DNA of 64,000 bases. Origin: Alphaproteobacteria bacterium. Its GTDB lineage: Bacteria; Pseudomonadota; Alphaproteobacteria; UBA9655. The notes beneath the pieces were generated by a model. It saw only the letters and a program-made list of their open reading frames with translations. It was not told the origin of the DNA and made no database searches. Position numbers and translations under genes: made by a program. How positions within the stretch are numbered: position 1 is the first letter of the stretch; every line of letters starts with the position of its first letter. Shown here one piece after another: positions 52,550 through 63,321 of the stretch. The DNA lies in the NCBI GenBank assembly GCA_017992885.1, contig JAGONT010000006.1:24799-88798 (forward strand), read 5' to 3'.

Positions 52550-53353
52550 CCCTAAATTTAAGGCTCTCAACCCTTCTTTATAGGTGGGAAAGAGGAGAGA
52601 GGGAATCAACTCTTGTAAAAGGCGTTGATTGCAGACTTTTTTTGAATCCTGGTAAAAACTACGACCCATAGGCGTCAGATTAGCCTCTTCGTAAGGAATA
52701 AGGGGAGGAGCGTCTATCCCCAATAATTTAGCACCATAAGCCACAACATCAGCAAGGGAAGCCGGACAATTATCAGCAACATTATAAATACGACCTGGGA
52801 TTGGGTTTTTTTGAGAAGCCTTGAGAGTTTGGACAATATCGGCCACATGGATACGAGAAAAAACCACTCCTTCTTTAAAAATACGCTGGGCTTTTCCTGC
52901 TTTTAAGTCTTCTAGCAGATTGCGTCTCGGCCCATAAATACCCGCAAGACGAAAGATGTGCACCGGCAAGCCCTCCTTCTCGCCGAGAGTCAGCCATTGC
53001 TGTTCAGCTTGCAAACGAGCCCTTCCATAAATCGTGGTTGGGTGAGTGACAGATGTTTCATCCACCCAGACACCTTGATGATCTCCGTAAACACTTGTAG
53101 AAGACAGATAGCCAATCCATTGTAAATGGGTCCAGGAAGATAAGGCTTCTTTGACAAAAGGAATTAAAATGTCGTTGTCTTCCTGAGGAGGAATAGAGAT
53201 TAAGACGCCGTTCGCTTTTTCAAGGGCTTTCCTCACGTCTTTAGAAAAGGCCCCTCCCCTATATAAAAACTGGTTTTTACCTTGAGGAGAGCGAGACGTA
53301 CCACTTTCTCCCATAAACTGGGCAACGTATCCATACCCAAAACAAAATAACAC
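52544..53353 (-). CDS. NAD-dependent epimerase/dehydratase family protein (YeeZ-like)
   Basis: This 269-residue extended SDR has an N-terminal FGYGYVAQF nucleotide-binding loop, a VLISIPPQEDND strand, YLSSTSVYGDHQG with the catalytic Ser and YGRARLQAEQQW with Tyr-x3-Arg instead of the usual Tyr-x3-Lys. FRLAGIYGP and RIYNVADNCPASL follow. The altered Lys raises doubt about catalysis. It starts at GTG 53353, overlapping the GST stop (TAGTG), so they form an operon. Substrate unknown. Confidence 0.85.
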   Translation of the reverse strand: MLFCFGYGYVAQFMGESGTSRSPQGKNQFLYRGGAFSKDVRKALEKANGVLISIPPQEDNDILIPFVKEALSSWTHLQWIGYLSSTSVYGDHQGVWVDETSVTHPTTIYGRARLQAEQQWLTLGEKEGLPVHIFRLAGIYGPRRNLLEDLKAGKAQRIFKEGVVFSRIHVADIVQTLKASQKNPIPGRIYNVADNCPASLADVVAYGAKLLGIDAPPLIPYEEANLTPMGRSFYQDSKKVCNQRLLQELIPSLLFPTYKEGLRALNLGL

Positions 53354-54021
53354 TAAAAATCCAAATCTTTATAATGCACTGGCGGCGTTAGTGCAGGAAC
53401 CATATCGTTTAAAATATCTCGAAAACTCGGACGAGACTTAACACGCACATACCATAATTTAGCTGCAGAATGTTTCTCCCAGGGGACATCTCCTAAGTAA
53501 TCAATGCAAGACAAATGAGCAGCCGCTGAAATATCAGCCAATGAAAACTCATTTCCTGCAAGCCATTTGCGTCGATCACACAACCAGGAGATGTATTCAA
53601 GGTGGTCATGAATATTTGCATTACCAACACGAATAGCTGTTGAATCAGGACCTCCTTGACCCATTTTTCGCCGCAATACTTTTTCATAAACAAGGTTGTG
53701 AGTTACCTCACCATTAAACTTTTCATCAAACCACGCAACAAGTCGCCTCACCTCCGCACGCTGAGTGGACACTTTCCCTAAAAAAGAGGGCTCAAAGTAT
53801 ACTTCCTCCACATATTCAGAGATCGAGTAAGCATTAGCGATATTTTTTCCATCATCATCCGTAAGAACAGGGGGAAGACCTTCAGGATTTATAGATAAAA
53901 AAGAAGAGTTTGGCTCCCACGGTTTAATAACAACCAATTCAAAAGAAAGTTTTTTTTCTGCCAGCAAAATTCGAATCTTTCGAGAGAAAGGACAAAGCCA
54001 ATAGTGATACAGTTTTCTCAT
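53353..54021 (-). CDS. Glutathione S-transferase family protein
   Basis: The 222-residue protein has the thioredoxin-like N-domain (LYHYWLCPFSRKIRILLAEK, then the cis-Pro region NPEGLPPVL) and the all-helical C-domain ending in DYLGDVPWEKH. The Cys in LCPFSRK could be a catalytic Cys, as in omega/tau-like bacterial GSTs. It is the first gene of the GST-epimerase pair. Substrate unknown. Confidence 0.92.
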   Translation of the reverse strand: MRKLYHYWLCPFSRKIRILLAEKKLSFELVVIKPWEPNSSFLSINPEGLPPVLTDDDGKNIANAYSISEYVEEVYFEPSFLGKVSTQRAEVRRLVAWFDEKFNGEVTHNLVYEKVLRRKMGQGGPDSTAIRVGNANIHDHLEYISWLCDRRKWLAGNEFSLADISAAAHLSCIDYLGDVPWEKHSAAKLWYVRVKSRPSFRDILNDMVPALTPPVHYKDLDF

Positions 54022-54091
54022 CGATGATTATTCCTTTGACCGACTTAAGCTTTATGGTATTGAATCTCAACTTCTACCATAAGGTGATCCT

Positions 54092-54916
54092 ATGACTCTA
54101 GAGCAAATCTTACTTCTTTCTTTTATTCAAGGTATAACAGAATTTCTTCCCATTAGCTCATCCGGTCATCTCGTATTAATTCCGACTTTGTGTGGTTGGA
54201 AAGATCAAGGAATCATGATGGATGTTGCTGCCCATATTGGCACTTTAGGGTCGGTTCTTATTTACTTTTACAAAGACGTTATCTCTCTTTTTAATGGCTT
54301 TTTTTCTGTTTTAAAAGGACAGTTTAATGATCATACTCAGCTTCTTTTCAATCTTATCATTGCCACAATCCCTGTCGTTCTTTTAGGTCTTTTTTTTGAA
54401 AAAGTGGTTGGGGCTTCTTTCAGAAGCGTTACGGTTATTGCGTGGTGTGGAATTTTATTTGGAATTATTCTTTATATAGCCGATAAGTATGGGCGTCTTA
54501 TCGAAACGGTTCAAGATACAACTCTTAAGCGGGCTTTTATCTTTGGGCTCGCCCAATGTTTAGCCCTTGTCAATGGCGTGAGTCGTTCAGGAGCCTGCAT
54601 AACGATCGGACGCTTTATGAACTATAAAAGAACAGATGCCGCCCGTTTTGCTTTTTTGATGTCAATTCCCACTATTACAGCTGCCGGAATTTTAAAAGGG
54701 TACCACCTGATGAAAACAGGAGATCTGTCTCTGCTCAATGATGCAGCTTTAACGATGGCTTTTTCCTTTGTTTTTGGCTTTTGTGCTATTGCTTTTATGA
54801 TGCATTGGCTCCGAAGATCAACTCTCACCCCCTTTGTTATTTATCGGGTTATTTTGGGAATTTTTCTTCTTGGGGGTGTTTATAGCGGCTTTTTGAGTAA
54901 CGTCCCGTGTCAATAA
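54092..54916 (+). CDS. uppP: Undecaprenyl-diphosphatase (BacA/UppP)
   Basis: This 274-residue membrane enzyme recycles the lipid carrier of cell-wall synthesis. The active-site motifs TEFLPISSSGHLVL and NGVSRSGACITIGRFMNYKR are intact, and about eight transmembrane helices are visible. Its stop directly abuts the stop of the convergent cytochrome gene with no gap. Confidence 0.97.
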   Translation: MTLEQILLLSFIQGITEFLPISSSGHLVLIPTLCGWKDQGIMMDVAAHIGTLGSVLIYFYKDVISLFNGFFSVLKGQFNDHTQLLFNLIIATIPVVLLGLFFEKVVGASFRSVTVIAWCGILFGIILYIADKYGRLIETVQDTTLKRAFIFGLAQCLALVNGVSRSGACITIGRFMNYKRTDAARFAFLMSIPTITAAGILKGYHLMKTGDLSLLNDAALTMAFSFVFGFCAIAFMMHWLRRSTLTPFVIYRVILGIFLLGGVYSGFLSNVPCQ

Positions 54917-56905
54917 TTACTTCACTCTAGCCCAAATGCGCCTCATGATAAAGTACATGAGAATGGTAAAAACAATAAAATAAATTAATACCATATATCC
55001 TGTTTGCTTCCGAATTTCTAGTTCAGGCTCAGCTGTCCAAGACAAAAAAGAGACAACATCTTTTGCCATTTGATTAACATTAGGCTGTGCCCCATCATTA
55101 TAGGTGACAAGTCCCTCGGACAAAGGAGGCGTCATAGCAATTTGTTCCCCTGGAAAAAAAGGGTTATAATGCATGCCTTCTGCGATATGAATATCTTTTG
55201 GTGGGGTTAACTCATATCCTGTAAGAAGAGCATAAACGTAGTCAGCTCCTCCAGCACGCGCTTTTGTCATCAAAGAGAGATCCGGAGGAAGGGCCCCATT
55301 ATTTGCAGCACGGGCAGCCTGTTCATTCTTGTAGGGACCAGGTATTTTATCCGTAGGAAGAGCCGTTTTCTCAATCGAATTCCCTTCGTCATCAATGGCA
55401 TCAACTTTATATTCAGCAGCAATCGCTTTAACTTCTTCCAGAGAATATCCTAGCGCTGCCAAATCCCGAAAACGAATTTGACTTAAGCTATGGCATACCG
55501 AACAAACTTCCTTGTAAATTTGAAACCCATGTTGAAGATCTGCTCTATCATAAGTCCCCAAAGGCCCCTGAAAAGACCAGATTTCATGGGGTAAAGGAGG
55601 AGAATCAGTACTATAAAGAGGAGTTATGCTTAAAAGGGATAGAGCAAAAAGAGTGATGTGAGTCTTAACTTTTTTTTTCTTTTTTTCTTTTAAAACAGGT
55701 TCACTTAAACTTTTGGGCAAAGGATTTGGTTTTTCATAAAGACCGAGGAGTGGTAACGCTATAAAGAAGAAACCAAAATACAGTAAGGTCGTCATTTGCC
55801 CTAAGATTTGATTCGAAAGCCCTCCTAAATTATCATAGATATAATCAGGAGAATGGGCTCCAACACATCCTAAAATAAAACAGTCAACGACAAATCCCCA
55901 AAAAATCCATTTATAAACCGGCCTAAAAGTGGCACTACGAATTTTAGAGGCATCCAACCAAGGAAGGAAAAAAAGAACAAAAACAGCCCCAAACATAGCA
56001 ATAACCCCTAAAAGTTTATTAGGGATAGAGCGCAAAATGGCATAAAAGGGTAAAAAATACCATTCAGGAACAATATGGGGAGGCGTCACTAAAGGATTGG
56101 CTGGAATGTAATTATCAGGCTCTCCAAAAAAATTTGGATTAAAAAAAATAAAATAGGCCCAAACAAGCGCGAAGATCCCAAGCCCAAATAAATCCTTAAC
56201 GGTGTAATAGGGATGAAAAGGCAAACTATCACGAGGTTCCTTTCGATCAATTCCCAAGGGGTTATTCGACCCATGTTGATGTAAGGCGACAAGATGAAGA
56301 ATCACCACTCCAACAATCAAAAAGGGAAAGAGATAATGAAGGACAAAAAAACGATTGAGGGTCGGGTTATCAACAGAAAACCCTCCCCAAAGCCATTCAA
56401 CGATAGTCTCTCCAAAGGGGAAAACAGAAAAAAGATTGGTGATAACGGTCGCTCCCCAGTAGCTCATTTGACCCCAGGGCAGCACATATCCCATAAAAGC
56501 TGTAGCCATCATCAAAAGGAGGATGACGACACCTAACATCCATAAAAGTTCACGAGGCGATTTATAGGATCCATAATAAAGCCCACGAAACATATGGATA
56601 TACACCACAATAAAGAACATCGTTGCCCCATTTGCATGCAAATAACGCATAAGCCAACCATAGTTTACATTGCGCATAATGTATTCCACGCTATCAAAGG
56701 CTAACTTCGTATCCGGTTCATAATGCATGGCAAGAAAAATTCCCGAAAGGATCATAATGACAAGGGTAATTCCTGCAAGAGAACCAAAGTTCCACCAATA
56801 ATTCAAATTTCTCGGAGTGGGATACTCACGAAGTTCATGGTCAATAAAAGAAAAGAAAGGCAAGCGATAATCAATCCAGCGAACAACTTTTGTAAATCTA
56901 TCCAT
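54917..56905 (-). CDS. fbcH: Fused cytochrome b / cytochrome c1 of the bc1 complex
   Basis: The 662-residue protein joins cytochrome b (about residues 1-405; heme-binding histidines in [13 protein letters not shown] and [10 protein letters not shown] regions, [18 protein letters not shown]) to cytochrome c1. The c1 part starts after a basic linker ([11 protein letters not shown]) and a hydrophobic stretch that acts as an internal signal. It has CSVCHS (Cys468, Cys471, His472) and a C-terminal anchor. Fused genes are known as fbcH in Bradyrhizobium, where the product is cleaved. The ATG at 56905 overlaps the Rieske stop. Confidence 0.95.
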   Translation of the reverse strand: MDRFTKVVRWIDYRLPFFSFIDHELREYPTPRNLNYWWNFGSLAGITLVIMILSGIFLAMHYEPDTKLAFDSVEYIMRNVNYGWLMRYLHANGATMFFIVVYIHMFRGLYYGSYKSPRELLWMLGVVILLLMMATAFMGYVLPWGQMSYWGATVITNLFSVFPFGETIVEWLWGGFSVDNPTLNRFFVLHYLFPFLIVGVVILHLVALHQHGSNNPLGIDRKEPRDSLPFHPYYTVKDLFGLGIFALVWAYFIFFNPNFFGEPDNYIPANPLVTPPHIVPEWYFLPFYAILRSIPNKLLGVIAMFGAVFVLFFLPWLDASKIRSATFRPVYKWIFWGFVVDCFILGCVGAHSPDYIYDNLGGLSNQILGQMTTLLYFGFFFIALPLLGLYEKPNPLPKSLSEPVLKEKKKKKVKTHITLFALSLLSITPLYSTDSPPLPHEIWSFQGPLGTYDRADLQHGFQIYKEVCSVCHSLSQIRFRDLAALGYSLEEVKAIAAEYKVDAIDDEGNSIEKTALPTDKIPGPYKNEQAARAANNGALPPDLSLMTKARAGGADYVYALLTGYELTPPKDIHIAEGMHYNPFFPGEQIAMTPPLSEGLVTYNDGAQPNVNQMAKDVVSFLSWTAEPELEIRKQTGYMVLIYFIVFTILMYFIMRRIWARVK

Positions 56906-57479
56906 GGCCAACCTCATTGACACCAATACGGATGTGAGTGGCGGTTAAAAATGTATAGGAAGGAATACCTAGGTTCAAGGGAGCAGGTCCACGCCTCACC
57001 CGTCCCGACGTATCATAAAGAGAGCCATGACAAGGACAGGCCCATCCTCCATACTTGCCCCGATCTTGTGTTGGCTTATTTCCCGTCGGAATGCAGCCTA
57101 AGTGCGTACAGATTCCAATGACAACAAGCCACTCATTATGACCTGTTTTGACACGAGCTTGATCTGTTTCTGGATCCATAAGCTCAGAAAGGGGGACTTG
57201 CTCAGCCAGTGTTATTTCTTCGGGGGTACGATGACGCACAAATATTGGCTTGCCCCGCCAAACAACTGTAATGGCTTGTCCTGCTGGAATAGGGGATAAA
57301 TCAACATCTAGTGTTGATTGCGCTAAAATATCGGCAGCGGGGCTCATGCTATCAATAAAAGGCCAAGCAAAATAAGCTGTTCCAACAGCGCCCACAGCCC
57401 CAGCGGTTAAAAACAAAAAGTCACGTCGCGTTGGTTCTTTCTTTTCGTGGGAAGAATGATCCACTGGTTCTTCATTCAT
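56898..57479 (-). CDS. petA: Rieske iron-sulfur subunit of the bc1 complex
   Basis: This 193-residue protein has a twin-arginine start ([19 protein letters not shown]) and the 2Fe-2S ligands CTHLGC and CPCHGSLYD. With the fused b/c1 protein it forms ubiquinol-cytochrome c reductase, passing electrons from quinol to cytochrome c. The stop overlaps the fbcH start by eight bases, so the two are translated together. Confidence 0.97.
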   Translation of the reverse strand: MNEEPVDHSSHEKKEPTRRDFLFLTAGAVGAVGTAYFAWPFIDSMSPAADILAQSTLDVDLSPIPAGQAITVVWRGKPIFVRHRTPEEITLAEQVPLSELMDPETDQARVKTGHNEWLVVIGICTHLGCIPTGNKPTQDRGKYGGWACPCHGSLYDTSGRVRRGPAPLNLGIPSYTFLTATHIRIGVNEVGHG

Positions 57480-57585
57480 GAATAAAAGAGCAATTCCCTA
57501 GTTTTCTTTTTTATACCATATATCAACTCTATCGCTTTCGTACAGACCTGATATATACCAAAACTTAGAAAGTTAAGGACCAATC

Positions 57586-58050
57586 ATGAATCTTGTTTTA
57601 TTTCAACCTGAAATTCCCCAAAATGTAGGAACACTTATGCGCTTTGCAGCCTGTATGGGAATCCCCCTTGACGTGATCGAGCCTTGTGGTTTTCTTTTTA
57701 CAGATAAACATTTAAAGCGTGCGGGGATGGATTATATAGAACTCACTATAATGCAGCGTTTCCCCTCCTGGAAAACGTTTTGTGAAACCCACAAGAGATC
57801 TCGACGCGTAGCTATTACTCCCTCTTCTTCACAAAAATATAACGAGTTCTCCTTTCAAAGCTCAGATCTTTTAATTATGGGTCAAGAAAGCACAGGATTT
57901 CCCCTCGATATCCTCAATGATTGCCATGAAGCGGTGGCCATTCCCATGATTGCTGGCAGAAGATCTCTGAATCTTGCCCTTGCAGCAGCTATTGTTACAA
58001 CTGAGGCTTTACGTCAAACTCGTCAACTTCCCGGAGAAATCCATGGATAA
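57586..58050 (+). CDS. trmL: tRNA (cytidine/uridine-34-2'-O)-methyltransferase TrmL
   Basis: This 154-residue SPOUT enzyme methylates the wobble ribose of tRNA-Leu. It has the start MNLVLFQPEIPQNVGTLMRF, MGQESTGFP, and IPMIAGRRSLNLALAAAIV, the knot region binding SAM. It reads into hemF, which starts inside its last codons. Confidence 0.95.
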   Translation: MNLVLFQPEIPQNVGTLMRFAACMGIPLDVIEPCGFLFTDKHLKRAGMDYIELTIMQRFPSWKTFCETHKRSRRVAITPSSSQKYNEFSFQSSDLLIMGQESTGFPLDILNDCHEAVAIPMIAGRRSLNLALAAAIVTTEALRQTRQLPGEIHG

Positions 58051-58888
58051 TCAAAAAAAGCGTGCATCTGAGTGGTTCTTATTCCTTCAAAACCATCTCA
58101 TTGAAATTTTCGAAGACATTGAAAAAGAGGTTGTCCTTTCCCAGTACGACCAACCCCCCGGTCAATTTAAGCGAGAATCCTGGACCCGAAAAGAGGGGGG
58201 AAGTGGCACAATGGCTGTGTTAGAAGGACGTGTGTTTGAGAAAGCGGGGATTAATATTTCAACTGTTTTTGGAGAATTTTCTGAGGAATTCCGCTCTCAA
58301 ATTCCGGGAACTGAACAAGATCCTCATTTTTGGGCAAGTGGTGTTTCCCTTGTTATTCATCCTAAAAATCCGCATGTGCCTATCGTACATATGAATACAC
58401 GAATGATCGTAACTCAAAAACTATGGTTTGGAGGAGGAGCTGATTTGACTCCTTGCCTTCCCGTAGATAAGGATACTCAAGATTTTCACGCTACCCTCAA
58501 AAAAATCTGTGAGAGTTTTGATCCCACTTATTATGAAAAATTTAAGTCATGGGCAGATGAATATTTTTACCTTCCCCACCGCCAAGAACCACGCGGGGTA
58601 GGGGGCATTTTTTATGATTATCTGAACAGTGGGAATTGGGAGCAAGATTTTTCCTTTACCCAGGAAGTGGGCAGAACATTTGCAAGCATTTATCCTAGCA
58701 TCGTTCGCCGCCATTTAAATAGACCCTGGACGGAAGAGGATCGTAAGGTACAACTTAAAAAACGGGGTCGGTATGTAGAATTTAATCTTCTTTATGATAG
58801 AGGCACCCAATTCGGCCTCAAAACAGGAGGAAATGTGGAAGCTATTTTAATGTCTCTTCCTCCTGTTGTAGAATGGAAAGTGGCCTAA
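58043..58888 (+). CDS. hemF: Oxygen-dependent coproporphyrinogen III oxidase
   Basis: This 281-residue enzyme makes protoporphyrinogen IX precursors in heme synthesis and needs O2. The GGGADLTPCLP, HRQEPRGVGGIFYDYLN and GRYVEFNLLYDRGTQFGL motifs are intact. The ATG at 58043 has GGAG six to seven bases upstream and overlaps trmL by eight bases; the open frame further upstream lies inside trmL. It fits the aerobic respiratory genes nearby. Confidence 0.96.
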   Translation: MDNQKKRASEWFLFLQNHLIEIFEDIEKEVVLSQYDQPPGQFKRESWTRKEGGSGTMAVLEGRVFEKAGINISTVFGEFSEEFRSQIPGTEQDPHFWASGVSLVIHPKNPHVPIVHMNTRMIVTQKLWFGGGADLTPCLPVDKDTQDFHATLKKICESFDPTYYEKFKSWADEYFYLPHRQEPRGVGGIFYDYLNSGNWEQDFSFTQEVGRTFASIYPSIVRRHLNRPWTEEDRKVQLKKRGRYVEFNLLYDRGTQFGLKTGGNVEAILMSLPPVVEWKVA

Positions 58889-58911
58889 CAGATCCGAGTT
58901 GCCCAATTTTC

Positions 58912-58940
58912 TTGACCTAAAGCCATGACACGCCTATTTT
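58912..58940 (+). promoter_or_regulatory. Candidate sigma-70 promoter of fabI
   Basis: TTGACC (58912-58917) and TATTTT (58935-58940) are separated by 17 bases, 30 bases before the fabI start. The -35 is close to consensus and the -10 is weaker. Confidence 0.5.
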
Positions 58941-58969
58941 AAGGGATCTTATAGAGTTTGGAGAATTTC

Positions 58970-59794
58970 ATGACTAAATCATCGTTAATGGCTGGCAAAC
59001 GCGGCCTTATTATGGGTGTTGCCAATAATTATTCTATTGCTTGGGGAGTGGCTCAATCACTTTCAGACCATGGAGCGCAGTTAGCTTTTACCTATCAAGG
59101 CGACACCCTTAAAAAACGTGTCGAGCCTTTGGCAAACTCTTTAGGATCCTCAATTCTCATTCCGTGTGATGTGAGTGAGGCAGGAGGTGTGGAAGAAACA
59201 TTCAAAGTTCTTGCAAGTCATTGGGATTCCATAGATTTTGTTGTTCATGCCATTGGATTTTCGGACAAAGAAGAACTAAAGGGCAAATATTTTAATGTGA
59301 GTCGAGAAAATTTTCTCAATTCTATGGATATTTCCTGTTATTCCTTTACAGAAGTGGCCCGTTATGCAGCTCCTCTGATGACAAAAGGAGGGAGTCTCTT
59401 AACCCTTACCTATTACGGAGCCGAAAAAGTGATGCCTCATTATAATGTCATGGGTCTGGTGAAAGCAGCTCTTGAAGCAAGTGTTCGTTATTTAGCCGTT
59501 GATTTAGGAGGAGATAATATTCGAGTGAATGCGATTTCAGCAGGTCCTATTAAAACCCTTGCTGCTTCTGGCATTGGGGACTTTCGCTATATTTTGAAAT
59601 GGAATCAGTATAACTCCCCTTTAAAGCGCAATATTACCACTGAAGAAGTAGGAAAATCAGCACTTTATCTTTTAAGTGATCTTGCAAGTGGTGTGACGGG
59701 GGAAATTTTGCATGTTGATTCAGGGTATCACGTTGTCGGCATGAAGTCGGTAGATGCTCCTGATATCACCGTTGTGAGTGAAAGCCAAGACTAG
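58970..59794 (+). CDS. fabI: Enoyl-[acyl-carrier-protein] reductase (NADH) FabI
   Basis: This 274-residue SDR-type enzyme reduces the double bond in each fatty acid elongation round. The catalytic Tyr-x6-Lys is in MPHYNVMGLVKAALEA after TYYGAEKV, and GVANNYSIAWGVAQSL binds NADH. I chose the ATG at 58970 with TGGAG six bases upstream over a TTG four codons earlier. Confidence 0.96.
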   Translation: MTKSSLMAGKRGLIMGVANNYSIAWGVAQSLSDHGAQLAFTYQGDTLKKRVEPLANSLGSSILIPCDVSEAGGVEETFKVLASHWDSIDFVVHAIGFSDKEELKGKYFNVSRENFLNSMDISCYSFTEVARYAAPLMTKGGSLLTLTYYGAEKVMPHYNVMGLVKAALEASVRYLAVDLGGDNIRVNAISAGPIKTLAASGIGDFRYILKWNQYNSPLKRNITTEEVGKSALYLLSDLASGVTGEILHVDSGYHVVGMKSVDAPDITVVSESQD

Positions 59795-59813
59795 TATTTT
59801 CGTAGGAGACTTC

Positions 59814-61592
59814 ATGATTCGTGGCTTTTTCAGGTTTATTTTTTCAGCTTTGTATTGGGTTTGCACTCTTCTTGGATTTAGCATTATTGCGATTGTCCTG
59901 GTTCTTTATTTTATACACGGTGGACTCTTCACATCATCTATCAAACCCTTAGAGAAAGAGTCTGTACTTTCCTTGACCCTTAAAGGTCATTATTTAGAGC
60001 ATGCTGATTCCGAGGGAGTTGAATCTTTATTTCTGGGAAAAAATGCATCGCTTTATGACTTAACACGTACCATTTACAAGGCCGCGCAAGATGAAAAAAT
60101 TAAAGGGATTGTCGTTCGTATAGAATCTCCTCGTCTAGGAATCGCTCAAATTCAAGAACTTCGGGATGCACTCTTAACTTTCCGCCAATCAGGAAAACCG
60201 AGTTGGTGCTATGCGGATACTTTTGGTGCCATGTCGTCAGGAACATATCTTTATTATTTAGCAACAGCGTGCGAGAATATTTGGCTTCAACCTATAGGAT
60301 CTATCAACCTAACCGGAATCAATATAGAAGTTCCTTTTGGTAAAGAGGCTCTTGAAAAACTAGATGTTAAACCTGAGATTGTTCAACGAAAGGAATATAA
60401 ATCTTTTCCTGAAATGTACACCCGAAATGATTTCTCTGAAGCCAGTAAAGAAGAGCTTCAAGCCATTGTTGATTCCGTTCTGAGTCAACTTGTAGACGGG
60501 ATTGCAAAAGAGCAGAAAATTCCCCATGACGATGCACGTCATCTGATAGCAAATGGTCCCTACTCTACACAAATGGCCCTCACACACAAACTTGTTAATC
60601 ATATTGATTACCGCCAAAATCTTACGCTAGCTATCCGTAAGAAGTTAGGCCAAGATATTAATTTTATTGGTATAGGAGCCTATCTTCAAACCCTCTCTTC
60701 GGAAGTAAAGGGGGATAAGATCGCTCTTATTTTTGGATCTGGACCCATTCAACATGACCTTGGCAGTTCTGCTTTGGATGAATTGGTGATCGGATCAGAT
60801 GCAACTTATAAAGCTTTCCAACTTGCCATTGAGGATAAAGATGTTAAAGCCATTGTTTACCGTATTAATTCTCCTGGCGGGGAGCCGAGTCCTTCTGAAA
60901 CAATCTATAGCATTATTAATTATGCCAAAGAAAATGCAAAAAAGCCGGTTATTATTTCGATGAGTGATACGGCAGCATCCGGTGCCTATTGGATTTCAGT
61001 TGCAGGAACTAAAATTGTAGCTCAACCAGCAACTTTAACAGGATCCATTGGTGTTTTTGGAGGAAAATTTGTTCTTTCTGGACTCTTTAGTAAATTAGGT
61101 GTCAAATTTAATCATGTATCGACGAGTGAAAATTCAACAATGTGGAGCTTTAATGAAGCCTTCACTCCCGCTCAATGGATTCAAATGAATGAGATGATGG
61201 ATCATGTTTATCACGCCTTTACAAGTCGGGTGGCAGAAAAGCGCAAGATGACTCCTGAACAGGTTGAAAAAGTGGCTCGTGGACGGGTTTGGACGGGTGA
61301 ACAAGCCTTAGCTTTAGGACTTGTTGACCAGCTTGGAGGCCTTCATACTGCTCTTGATCTTGCAAAAAAGGAAGCTGGATTACCCATGGAAGCTTGTGTT
61401 GAAATCTACCCACAGCGAAAAACTTTTTTAGAGGCGTTGCTATCTTTGCTTAAAAGTGAAAAAAATGACTCACTTCACGAAGTTGGAATTTTGGAAACAA
61501 TGATACAGCCTTTCAAAAAAATAATGGCGGTTTTCACTCTTTTCTTTTCTTCTCAAGGCATTTTATATGCCCCGTTAGGAGAGATAAAATAA
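59814..61592 (+). CDS. sppA: Signal peptide peptidase SppA (67-kDa type)
   Basis: This 592-residue membrane protease degrades released signal peptides. It has an N-terminal transmembrane segment, two homologous halves, the catalytic Lys in QRKEYKSFPEM and the catalytic Ser in SDTAASGAYWIS, and an LTGSIGVFGGKF motif. The ATG at 59814 has TAGGAG about seven bases upstream; the frame opens earlier inside fabI. Its length fits the long E. coli-type SppA. Confidence 0.95.
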   Translation: MIRGFFRFIFSALYWVCTLLGFSIIAIVLVLYFIHGGLFTSSIKPLEKESVLSLTLKGHYLEHADSEGVESLFLGKNASLYDLTRTIYKAAQDEKIKGIVVRIESPRLGIAQIQELRDALLTFRQSGKPSWCYADTFGAMSSGTYLYYLATACENIWLQPIGSINLTGINIEVPFGKEALEKLDVKPEIVQRKEYKSFPEMYTRNDFSEASKEELQAIVDSVLSQLVDGIAKEQKIPHDDARHLIANGPYSTQMALTHKLVNHIDYRQNLTLAIRKKLGQDINFIGIGAYLQTLSSEVKGDKIALIFGSGPIQHDLGSSALDELVIGSDATYKAFQLAIEDKDVKAIVYRINSPGGEPSPSETIYSIINYAKENAKKPVIISMSDTAASGAYWISVAGTKIVAQPATLTGSIGVFGGKFVLSGLFSKLGVKFNHVSTSENSTMWSFNEAFTPAQWIQMNEMMDHVYHAFTSRVAEKRKMTPEQVEKVARGRVWTGEQALALGLVDQLGGLHTALDLAKKEAGLPMEACVEIYPQRKTFLEALLSLLKSEKNDSLHEVGILETMIQPFKKIMAVFTLFFSSQGILYAPLGEIK

Positions 61593-61713
61593 AAGAAAGG
61601 TCTGTTTTGTATAAGATCTCTACTGAATTTTTTTTATAAAAAAATGATGTTTCTAAATTGATTCTTAAGAAAGGAGGAGCTACCCTTTTCTTAGATGAAA
61701 AAGGTATTATTGA

Positions 61714-63036
61714 ATGACAAATCGTTTTTGGGATGAAAATTATGAACTTGCCCACTTAGAAGTGACTCCCGGTCAGCCGGGAGGGTCAAAGTCCATAGAC
61801 CTTCCTGTTCTTCATGGAACAATCGGGCCGTCAGTTTTCGACATTCGCCTCCTTTATCATGAGACAGGATCTTTTACTTTTGATCCCGGATATACTTCAA
61901 CAGCAAGTTGTGAGTCCAAAATTACATTTATTGATGGAGAGAAGGGTGTTCTGCTTCATCGGGGATACCCTATTGAAGAACTTGCGGAAAACTGCAAGTT
62001 TTTAAATATAGCCTACCTCCTTATGGAAGGAGAATTGCCCACTCCAGATGAATATCGAGAGTTTGAAAATAATATTGTCTTTCATACAATGGTTCACGAG
62101 CAGCTGCGAAATTTCTATAGTGGCTTTAGAAGAGATGCTCATCCCATGGCTGTTATGGTCGGTGTTGTTGGTGCACTTTCCGCTTTTTATCATGATAGCC
62201 TTGATATTCGTGATCCTCGCCAAAGAATGATTGCCTCTCATCGACTTATTGCTAAAATGCCGACGATTGCAGCGATGGCTTATAAATATTCCGTTGGACA
62301 ACCTTTTATGTACCCACAAAACGATTTAGGATATGCAGAAAACCTTCTTTATATGATGTTTGCAACACCAACAGCTCCTTATAAAGTAAATCCGATTGTT
62401 GCTAAAGCATTAGATAAAATTCTTATTCTTCATGCTGATCATGAACAAAATGCCTCTACGTCAACGGTGCGTCTTGCGGGATCAAGTGGAGCAAATCCTT
62501 TTGCTTGTGTTGCCGCTGGCATTGCATGCCTTTGGGGACCCGCCCATGGGGGCGCCAATGAGGCTGTTCTTAATATGCTAAAGGAAATTGGTCATAAGGA
62601 TCGAATTCCTCAATTTATTAATCGCGCCAAAAATAAAGATGATCCTTTCCGTCTTATGGGATTTGGCCATCGAGTTTATAAAAATTATGACCCCCGCGCT
62701 GCTGTTTTACGGAAAGTATGTCAGGAAATTTTTGAGGAATTAGGATCTCAAGCTGATCCTCTTTTAGAACTTGCTAAAGAGTTGGAAAAAATTGCTCTCG
62801 AAGATCCATACTTTATTGAAAAAAAGCTTTATCCAAATGTAGACTTTTATTCAGGAATTATTTTTAAAGCCATGGGAATTCCTTCATCCATGTTTACCGT
62901 TCTTTTTGCAGTTGCCCGTACCGTAGGGTGGATTGCTCAATGGATGGAAATGCTAGAAGATCCTTCCCAGAAAATTAGTCGCCCCCGCCAACTCTATACG
63001 GGTCATACTCTTCGTCACTATAGTCCTACCTCATAA
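61714..63036 (+). CDS. gltA: Citrate synthase
   Basis: This 440-residue type-II enzyme condenses oxaloacetate and acetyl-CoA. The catalytic residues are in [27 protein letters not shown] and [14 protein letters not shown]. The start is ATG 61714, with AAGG nine bases upstream. The type-II hexameric form is usually inhibited by NADH. It lies downstream of sppA across a 121-base gap and precedes a small membrane protein gene. Confidence 0.97.
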   Translation: MTNRFWDENYELAHLEVTPGQPGGSKSIDLPVLHGTIGPSVFDIRLLYHETGSFTFDPGYTSTASCESKITFIDGEKGVLLHRGYPIEELAENCKFLNIAYLLMEGELPTPDEYREFENNIVFHTMVHEQLRNFYSGFRRDAHPMAVMVGVVGALSAFYHDSLDIRDPRQRMIASHRLIAKMPTIAAMAYKYSVGQPFMYPQNDLGYAENLLYMMFATPTAPYKVNPIVAKALDKILILHADHEQNASTSTVRLAGSSGANPFACVAAGIACLWGPAHGGANEAVLNMLKEIGHKDRIPQFINRAKNKDDPFRLMGFGHRVYKNYDPRAAVLRKVCQEIFEELGSQADPLLELAKELEKIALEDPYFIEKKLYPNVDFYSGIIFKAMGIPSSMFTVLFAVARTVGWIAQWMEMLEDPSQKISRPRQLYTGHTLRHYSPTS

Positions 63037-63047
63037 TTGGAGCTGCA

Positions 63048-63224
63048 ATGATTGCTAGGCCACCTAAAATAAAACCATTCTTAAAAGCACAACCACTTTC
63101 CCCTCTTTTTTCAAAAGTCGCAAATGATAATCGACCCCCTCACAAACATATTATGGGTTGGTTATGCTTGGGGGGAGGTGTTCTTTTATTGTTGGGAGGT
63201 TTTTTTTGGACATTAAGTATTTGA
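63048..63224 (+). CDS. Small single-span membrane protein (58 residues)
   Basis: The 58 codons start at an ATG with GGAG five bases upstream, 11 bases after the gltA stop. A charged N-terminus (MIARPPKIKPFLKAQ) is followed by ANDNRPPHKHIMGW and one hydrophobic span (LCLGGGVLLLLGGFFW). It is probably co-expressed with gltA. No family was recognised. Confidence 0.65.
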   Translation: MIARPPKIKPFLKAQPLSPLFSKVANDNRPPHKHIMGWLCLGGGVLLLLGGFFWTLSI

Positions 63225-63321
63225 ATTTTAAAATCTTAAAAAATTAGAGCTTTTCTTTCAGACACTAATTATAGATAGGTATACGATAGACTTTTCCTTG
63301 AGTATAAGTAAGGGAGAGTGG

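Noticed and set aside
61650..61713. Short frame with AAGGAGGAG upstream of gltA as a leader peptide
   Set aside because: The good Shine-Dalgarno sequence is too far from the gltA start, and no in-frame start codon gives a credible leader.
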